Shown piece after piece: positions 4,903 to 8,985 of a DNA stretch of 8,985 bases. The position numbers and the translations under genes are program-made. This DNA comes from Streptococcaceae bacterium (lineage in GTDB: Bacteria > Bacillota > Bacilli > Lactobacillales > Streptococcaceae). The stretch's first letter is position 1; each line of letters begins with the position of its first letter. The DNA lies in NCBI GenBank assembly GCA_902836505.1, contig CADFQU010000023.1, forward strand, positions 1-8,985, given 5' to 3'. The notes beneath the pieces were generated by a model, which was not told where the DNA came from, searched no databases, and worked only from the letters and a program-made list of their open reading frames with translations.

Positions 4903-6709
4903 ATGGTTTTCATTGGTACGGATAACGGGACTTCTTCTCGTTCTTCTCTACCATTTCTTTCAAAAAGTTTTTCCTGGTGGATTTATTGGAGTCGATATCT
5001 TCTTTACTTTCTCAGGATTTTTGATCACAGCTCTTCTGATCGATGAGTTTGCCCGTCATCAAAAAATTGATCTCAAGGGCTTCCTTCGACGACGCTTCTA
5101 CCGGATTGTCCCTCCTTTAGTCTTTATGGTCTTGCTGGTTATGCCTTTTACCTTCTTGGTCAGACGAGACTTTATTGCTGGGATTGGGACACAGATTGCG
5201 GCCGTCTTTGGCTTTGTGACCAACTTCTATGAGATGTTAAGTGGCGGAAGTTACGAAAGTCAGTTCATCCCTCATCTTTTCATTCATACTTGGAGTTTGG
5301 CTCTTGAAGTTCATTATTACGTCCTCTGGGCGCTCTTGGCTTGGTTTTTAGGTAAAAAAGCTAAATCAATTGGCCAATATAGAGGCTATATCTTCCTATC
5401 TTCGACAGGTCTCTTTTTGGTGACTTTCCTGACCTTCTTTGTCGGAGCGCTGGTCACCAAGAATTTGTCCAATGTCTATTTTTCTAGTATCGCTCATGTC
5501 TTTCCTTTCTTTATGGGGAGTGCTTTAGCGACAGTGACAGGGATTACAACGACCAGTCCAAATCTTACTCAATTAGTGAAGAAGTTATCGCTACAGAAGA
5601 CGATAGCGATTTTAGCGGGTGCTTTTCTAGTTTTGTTGGTCTTGACCTTTATCCTTCCATTTGACAGTGTTTGGACCTATTTATTTGGCTTTTTAGTAGC
5701 GACTCTTGCTGCATCTGTGATGATTGTGATGACGCGTGTCCTTCATGAAAAGACACCAGATCAGAAAGAACCTGCAGTGATTACCTTTATTGCAGATACC
5801 AGTTATGGGGTCTATCTCTTCCACTGGCCATTCTACATCATCTTTTCTCAATTAATGACCAATGGATGGGCTTCTCTATTAACAGCACTTGTATCTTTTA
5901 GTCTTGCTGCTTTAAGTTTTTATATTATTGAACCAACCTTGGCTGGACGTGAACCAAAGATTTTTGGCATCTCTATGGATCTCAGAAGTTTCACAAAACC
6001 ACTCTTTTACAGCGCGATTCCGTTGACCTTGCTCATGTTTGGGATTGCACTCTTTGCGCCACGCGTCGGAGCCTTTGATGAAAACCTGATTACCGAAGGG
6101 CTTCGTCAATCCGACAGCAAGATGCAGATCACGCGTGCCCAAGTAGACAATGCTTCAGCGACTTCTTACAATGTGTCAGATGGAGTGACCATGATCGGAG
6201 ATTCTGTAAACCTCCGGGCATCAGATTATTTGAAACAAGTTATGCCGGATATCCAAATGGATGCCTTGGTGAGCCGCAATCTGGACTCAGGCTTAAAAGT
6301 ATATGAAACGGATATTGCCAATAGAGTCTTGCTCAAGAACGTGGTGATTGCACTTGGAACCAACTCTTCTAATAATTATCAAGAATTGTTGGATAAGTTT
6401 GTTCAAGAATTACCAAAAGGACATCGCTTAATCTTTGTGACACCTTATGACGGGCGTGAAGCCAATGATAGCAATAGCGTCACCGTTCAGACTCGACAGT
6501 ATCAGCTGGAGTTGGCTAAAAAATATGACTATGTCTATATAGCAGACTGGTACCAGGTTGCTATCGATAACCCAGCTATTTGGGCGGGAACAGATAATGT
6601 CCACTTTGGTTTAGAATCAGATGGTTCCATCGATGTCGGAGGAAACCTGTATGCCAACGTTGTGAAAGAAGCAGTTGATCAAGCCAATCAGGGGCCAGTT
6701 AAACCGTAA
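4892..6709 (+). CDS. OatA-like membrane O-acyltransferase (acyltransferase-3 plus SGNH domain)
   Basis: 605 residues from the ATG at 4892; the frame is open back to 4850, but MRIKWFSLVRITGLLLVLLYHFF is the family-like N-terminus and AAGGA (4877-4881) lies 10 nt before it. Residues 1 to about 390 form a multi-pass acyltransferase-3 domain with H21 in LLYHFF, GVDIFFTFSGFLI (33-45), the basic FLRRRFYRIVPP (64-75), HTWSLALEVHYYVLW (132-146) and TSYGVYLFHWP (303-313). After a last membrane segment (about 376-388) comes an extracellular SGNH esterase-like domain: GDS with S438 as nucleophile, GTN (489-491), and D568/H571 in GTDNVHFG. Such proteins carry acetyl groups across the membrane and transfer them to cell-wall sugars; OatA acetylates peptidoglycan MurNAc and gives lysozyme resistance. 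Whether this one acts on peptidoglycan or another polymer is unknown. It is the last gene of the operon and is followed by a terminator. Confidence 0.92.
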   Translation: MRIKWFSLVRITGLLLVLLYHFFQKVFPGGFIGVDIFFTFSGFLITALLIDEFARHQKIDLKGFLRRRFYRIVPPLVFMVLLVMPFTFLVRRDFIAGIGTQIAAVFGFVTNFYEMLSGGSYESQFIPHLFIHTWSLALEVHYYVLWALLAWFLGKKAKSIGQYRGYIFLSSTGLFLVTFLTFFVGALVTKNLSNVYFSSIAHVFPFFMGSALATVTGITTTSPNLTQLVKKLSLQKTIAILAGAFLVLLVLTFILPFDSVWTYLFGFLVATLAASVMIVMTRVLHEKTPDQKEPAVITFIADTSYGVYLFHWPFYIIFSQLMTNGWASLLTALVSFSLAALSFYIIEPTLAGREPKIFGISMDLRSFTKPLFYSAIPLTLLMFGIALFAPRVGAFDENLITEGLRQSDSKMQITRAQVDNASATSYNVSDGVTMIGDSVNLRASDYLKQVMPDIQMDALVSRNLDSGLKVYETDIANRVLLKNVVIALGTNSSNNYQELLDKFVQELPKGHRLIFVTPYDGREANDSNSVTVQTRQYQLELAKKYDYVYIADWYQVAIDNPAIWAGTDNVHFGLESDGSIDVGGNLYANVVKEAVDQANQGPVKP

Positions 6710-6726
6710 AACTTACTAATTCATTT

Positions 6727-6760
6727 AAGCAATTTTCACTTGAAGAAAATTGCTTTTTTT
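6727..6760 (+). terminator. Intrinsic terminator of the acyltransferase operon
   Basis: Perfect 11-bp stem AAGCAATTTTC (6727-6737) / GAAAATTGCTT (6745-6755) with a 7-nt loop, running into T (6754-6760). It lies 17 nt after the stop codon. Confidence 0.92.
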
Positions 6761-6770
6761 AGTAAAATTA

Positions 6771-6784
6771 AGAAAACGCTTACA
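6771..6784 (+). promoter_or_regulatory. cre-like site (CcpA operator)
   Basis: AGAAAACGCTTACA matches the cre consensus TGWAARCGYTWWCA at 13 of 14 positions (only the first base differs). It lies about 140 bp upstream of the adhE -35 and just behind the upstream operon's terminator. CcpA would link expression to sugar supply. At this distance it is unlikely to block the mapped promoter directly, so activation, looping or control of an unseen upstream promoter are the options. Confidence 0.7.
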
Positions 6785-6810
6785 AAAATTGCGTGAAAAT
6801 ATTTGTTTGT

Positions 6811-6850
6811 GAAATTGAAGTGTTTTCTCAAAAAAATCCTTCAATTTTTT
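6811..6850 (+). terminator. Second terminator-like AT-rich hairpin upstream of adhE
   Basis: AAATTGAAG (6812-6820) is perfectly complementary to CTTCAATTT (6839-6847), with a wobble pair at 6811/6848 and possible inner TTTT/AAAA pairing in the 18-nt loop. A six-T run (6845-6850) closes it. It has the shape of a weak intrinsic terminator or attenuator for any transcript that enters from upstream. Confidence 0.5.
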
Positions 6851-6871
6851 CTTGAAAATACTCCTGTATAG

Positions 6872-6903
6872 AAGGAGAAGGAGGGGTCATGGAAAAAAGT
6901 TAA
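6872..6903 (+). other. Orphan strong Shine-Dalgarno followed by a 4-codon ORF
   Basis: AAGGAG occurs twice in tandem (6872-6877, 6878-6883), followed by GGG and an ATG at 6889, a spacing typical of an efficient ribosome binding site. The frame encodes only M-E-K-S before TAA (6901-6903). CTCCT (6861-6865) can pair with either AAGGAG copy. It lies upstream of the main adhE promoter, so it would be translated only from an upstream transcript. It may be a minimal leader peptide, the remaining start of a deleted gene, or chance. Confidence 0.4.
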
Positions 6904-6911
6904 AAAAATCT

Positions 6912-6929
6912 TTGTGAAACTATTTACAA
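6912..6929 (+). promoter_or_regulatory. Rex operator 1, overlapping the adhE -35
   Basis: TTGTGAAACTATTTACAA matches the Rex consensus TTGTGAA-N4-TTCACAA with one mismatch in the right arm. It covers the -35 hexamer (6923-6928). Rex represses fermentation genes such as adhE when NADH/NAD+ is low and leaves the DNA when NADH rises. Confidence 0.8.
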
Positions 6930-6951
6930 ATTTTCTAAAATAGAGTACAAT
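6923..6951 (+). promoter_or_regulatory. adhE promoter
   Basis: -35 TTTACA (6923-6928), spacer of exactly 17 nt, -10 TACAAT (6946-6951). Expected start is near 6957-6959, giving a 5' leader of about 110 nt before the ATG at 7068. Confidence 0.8.
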
Positions 6952-6955
6952 AATA

Positions 6956-6973
6956 TTGTGAAAAAATTAACAA
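6956..6973 (+). promoter_or_regulatory. Rex operator 2, at the adhE transcription start
   Basis: TTGTGAAAAAATTAACAA matches TTGTGAA-N4-TTCACAA with one mismatch in the right arm. It covers the predicted start point. Its centre is 44 bp (about four helical turns) from operator 1, so the two sites bracket the core promoter. Confidence 0.75.
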
Positions 6974-7067
6974 ATCGAAATTTCTTACACTATTCTTGAA
7001 AGTTTCTGAAAACAAGAAAAAGTTCCGGAAAAGGATAAGGGTTTCAAACATTGGAGGAAAGCATCAA

Positions 7068-8985
7068 ATGGCTGATAAAAAATCTCTCTCACCTGAAGAA
7101 AAGAAACTCGCTGCTGAAAAACACGTAGACGAGTTGGTGCAAAAAGCGCTTGTTGCGCTTGAAGAAATGCGCAAATTGGATCAGGAACAAGTAGACTACA
7201 TCGTTGCAAAAGCATCTGTAGCTGCTCTTGACGCACACGGTGAGCTCGCTCTTCATGCTTATGAAGAAACTGGTCGTGGGGTCTTTGAAGACAAGGCGAC
7301 TAAGAACTTGTTCGCTTGTGAGCACGTCGTGAACAACATGCGCCACACCAAGACAGTTGGTGTCATTCAAGAAGATGATGTCACTGGTTTGACCCTTATT
7401 GCTGAGCCAGTCGGAGTAGTCTGCGGGATCACTCCTACAACAAACCCAACTTCAACAGCAATCTTTAAAGCTTTGATCTCATTGAAGACACGGAACCCTA
7501 TTGTCTTTGCCTTCCACCCATCTGCTCAAGAATCATCTGCTCATGCGGCACAAATCGTACGCGATGCAGCAATTAAAGCAGGAGCGCCTGAAAACTGTGT
7601 ACAGTGGATTACTGAACCATCTATGGAAGCAACTAGTGCGCTTATGAACCACGAAGGTGTTGCAACAATCCTTGCAACAGGTGGGAATGCCATGGTGAAA
7701 GCGGCCTACTCATGTGGGAAACCAGCTCTTGGGGTAGGTGCCGGAAACGTTCCAGCTTATGTTGAAAAATCAGCCAACATCCGCCAAGCTGCTCACGATA
7801 TCGTTATGTCTAAGTCATTTGACAACGGAATGGTCTGTGCATCTGAACAAGCGGTGATCATCGATAAAGAAATCTACGATGAGTTTGTTGAAGAATTCAA
7901 ATCTTACCACACTTACTTTGTTAACAAAAAAGAAAAAGCCCTTCTTGAAGAGTTCTGCTTCGGCGTCAAAGCAAATAGCAAAAACTGTGCAGGTGCGAAA
8001 TTGAATGCGGACATCGTTGGGAAACCAGCAGCATGGATCGCTGAACAAGCTGGCTTCTCTGTACCAGAAGGAACCAACATCCTTGCTGCAGAATGTAAAG
8101 AAGTTGGTGAAAAAGAGCCGTTGACTCGTGAAAAATTGTCACCAGTTATCGCTGTCTTGAAATCTGAAAGCCGTGAAGACGGAATTAACAAAGCACGCCA
8201 AATGGTTGAATTCAACGGTCTTGGTCACTCAGCTGCTATCCATACAGCAGACGAAGAATTGACCAAAGAATTTGGTAAAGCAGTCAAAGCCATTCGTGTC
8301 ATCTGCAACTCTCCTTCGACTTTCGGTGGTATCGGGGATGTTTACAATGCCTTCTTGCCATCCTTAACACTTGGATGTGGTTCTTACGGACGCAACTCTG
8401 TTGGGGACAACGTTAGTGCCATCAACCTCTTGAATATCAAAAAAGTCGGACGCCGGAGAAATAACATGCAATGGATGAAACTTCCTTCAAAAACATACTT
8501 TGAACGTGATTCAATTGAATACCTACAAAAATGTCGTGACGTTGAACGTGTCATGATCGTTACAGACCACGCTATGGTAGAGCTTGGTTTCCTTGATCGT
8601 ATCATCGAACAGCTTGACCTTCGTCGCAACAAGGTAGTTTACCAAATCTTTGCTGACGTAGAACCAGATCCAGATATCACAACCGTTGAACGTGGTACAG
8701 AGATCATGCGTGCCTTCAAACCAGACACCATCGTTGCTCTTGGTGGTGGATCTCCAATGGATGCGGCCAAAGTAATGTGGCTCTTCTATGAGCAACCAGA
8801 AGTGGACTTCCGTGACTTGGTTCAAAAATTCATGGATATCCGTAAACGTGCCTTCAAGTTCCCATTGCTTGGTAAGAAGACTAAGTTTATCGCAATCCCA
8901 ACAACATCTGGTACAGGATCTGAAGTAACACCATTTGCCGTTATCTCTGATAAAGCAAACAACCGTAAATACCCAATCGCTGACT
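7068..8985 (+). CDS. adhE: Bifunctional acetaldehyde/alcohol dehydrogenase AdhE, N-terminal 639 residues (3' truncated by window)
   Basis: The frame is open without a stop from the ATG at 7068 to the window end; full AdhE is about 870-890 residues, so roughly a quarter is missing. AdhE reduces acetyl-CoA to acetaldehyde and then ethanol, reoxidising two NADH, and forms cytoplasmic helical filaments (spirosomes). The N-terminal aldehyde dehydrogenase domain (about 20-440) shows PVGVVCGITPTTNP (114-127), the GVGAGN cofactor loop (222-227), catalytic C257 in FDNGMVCASEQ and GLGHSAAIH (384-392). A linker (about 441-480) leads to the iron-dependent alcohol dehydrogenase domain with ALGGGSPMDAAK (557-568) and IPTTSGTGSEVTPF (610-623). 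The iron-binding histidines would lie beyond the edge. GGAGG (7053-7057) sets the start. Codon use is strongly biased (GGT, GAA, CGT, AAC), as in highly expressed streptococcal genes. The upstream Rex and cre sites indicate redox and carbon control. Confidence 0.97.
   Translation, partial: MADKKSLSPEEKKLAAEKHVDELVQKALVALEEMRKLDQEQVDYIVAKASVAALDAHGELALHAYEETGRGVFEDKATKNLFACEHVVNNMRHTKTVGVIQEDDVTGLTLIAEPVGVVCGITPTTNPTSTAIFKALISLKTRNPIVFAFHPSAQESSAHAAQIVRDAAIKAGAPENCVQWITEPSMEATSALMNHEGVATILATGGNAMVKAAYSCGKPALGVGAGNVPAYVEKSANIRQAAHDIVMSKSFDNGMVCASEQAVIIDKEIYDEFVEEFKSYHTYFVNKKEKALLEEFCFGVKANSKNCAGAKLNADIVGKPAAWIAEQAGFSVPEGTNILAAECKEVGEKEPLTREKLSPVIAVLKSESREDGINKARQMVEFNGLGHSAAIHTADEELTKEFGKAVKAIRVICNSPSTFGGIGDVYNAFLPSLTLGCGSYGRNSVGDNVSAINLLNIKKVGRRRNNMQWMKLPSKTYFERDSIEYLQKCRDVERVMIVTDHAMVELGFLDRIIEQLDLRRNKVVYQIFADVEPDPDITTVERGTEIMRAFKPDTIVALGGGSPMDAAKVMWLFYEQPEVDFRDLVQKFMDIRKRAFKFPLLGKKTKFIAIPTTSGTGSEVTPFAVISDKANNRKYPIAD

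Noticed and set aside
6985..8825. Several minus-strand ORFs opposite adhE
   Set aside because: All are shadows of the strongly codon-biased adhE frame, with no promoters or recognisable domains.

Overview
The window is a chromosomal segment of a Streptococcus. This rests on the protein sequences, on the gene order ruvB - low-molecular-weight tyrosine phosphatase - MORN protein - acyltransferase - adhE (an order I recall from other streptococci), and on a CiaR-type promoter driving a csRNA-like small RNA, a family known from this genus. A viridans-group member (sanguinis/parasanguinis/mitis-like) is an inference; the species cannot be fixed from the sequence alone. All genes read on the + strand.

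Layout. (1) Bases 1-1837 hold the 3' part of agaS (sugar-phosphate isomerase with SIS domains) and galM (aldose 1-epimerase), closely spaced and probably the tail of a galactose/amino-sugar operon. (2) Bases 1838-2318 contain no protein gene. They hold a CiaR-box promoter (1922-1954), a ~92-nt csRNA-type sRNA (about 1961-2052) ending in an intrinsic terminator, a long imperfect hairpin (2055-2104), unassigned AT-rich sequence, and an extended -10 promoter that places ruvB at or within a few bases of a leaderless start. (3) Bases 2319-3932 hold ruvB (Holliday-junction helicase) and a nucleotidyltransferase-family gene 6 nt downstream, closed by a terminator. (4) Bases 3983-6760 form a second transcription unit: a tyrosine phosphatase, a small membrane-anchored MORN-repeat protein and a large OatA-like membrane O-acyltransferase that overlaps the MORN gene by 11 bp, closed by a strong terminator. 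(5) Bases 6761-7067 are a dense control region: a cre-like site, a second terminator-like hairpin, an orphan Shine-Dalgarno plus 4-codon ORF, and a good promoter flanked by two Rex-type operators. (6) From 7068 to the window end runs the first 639 codons of adhE (bifunctional aldehyde/alcohol dehydrogenase).

How it fits together. The segment joins carbohydrate use (agaS, galM), DNA repair (ruvB), envelope modification (MORN protein and acyltransferase, with a phosphatase) and fermentative NADH reoxidation (adhE, with sites expected to sense NADH/NAD+ via Rex and sugar status via CcpA). I found no CRISPR array, intact mobile element, tRNA or rRNA, and no novel multi-gene defence-like system. 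The most rewarding non-coding elements are the csRNA and the adhE control region.
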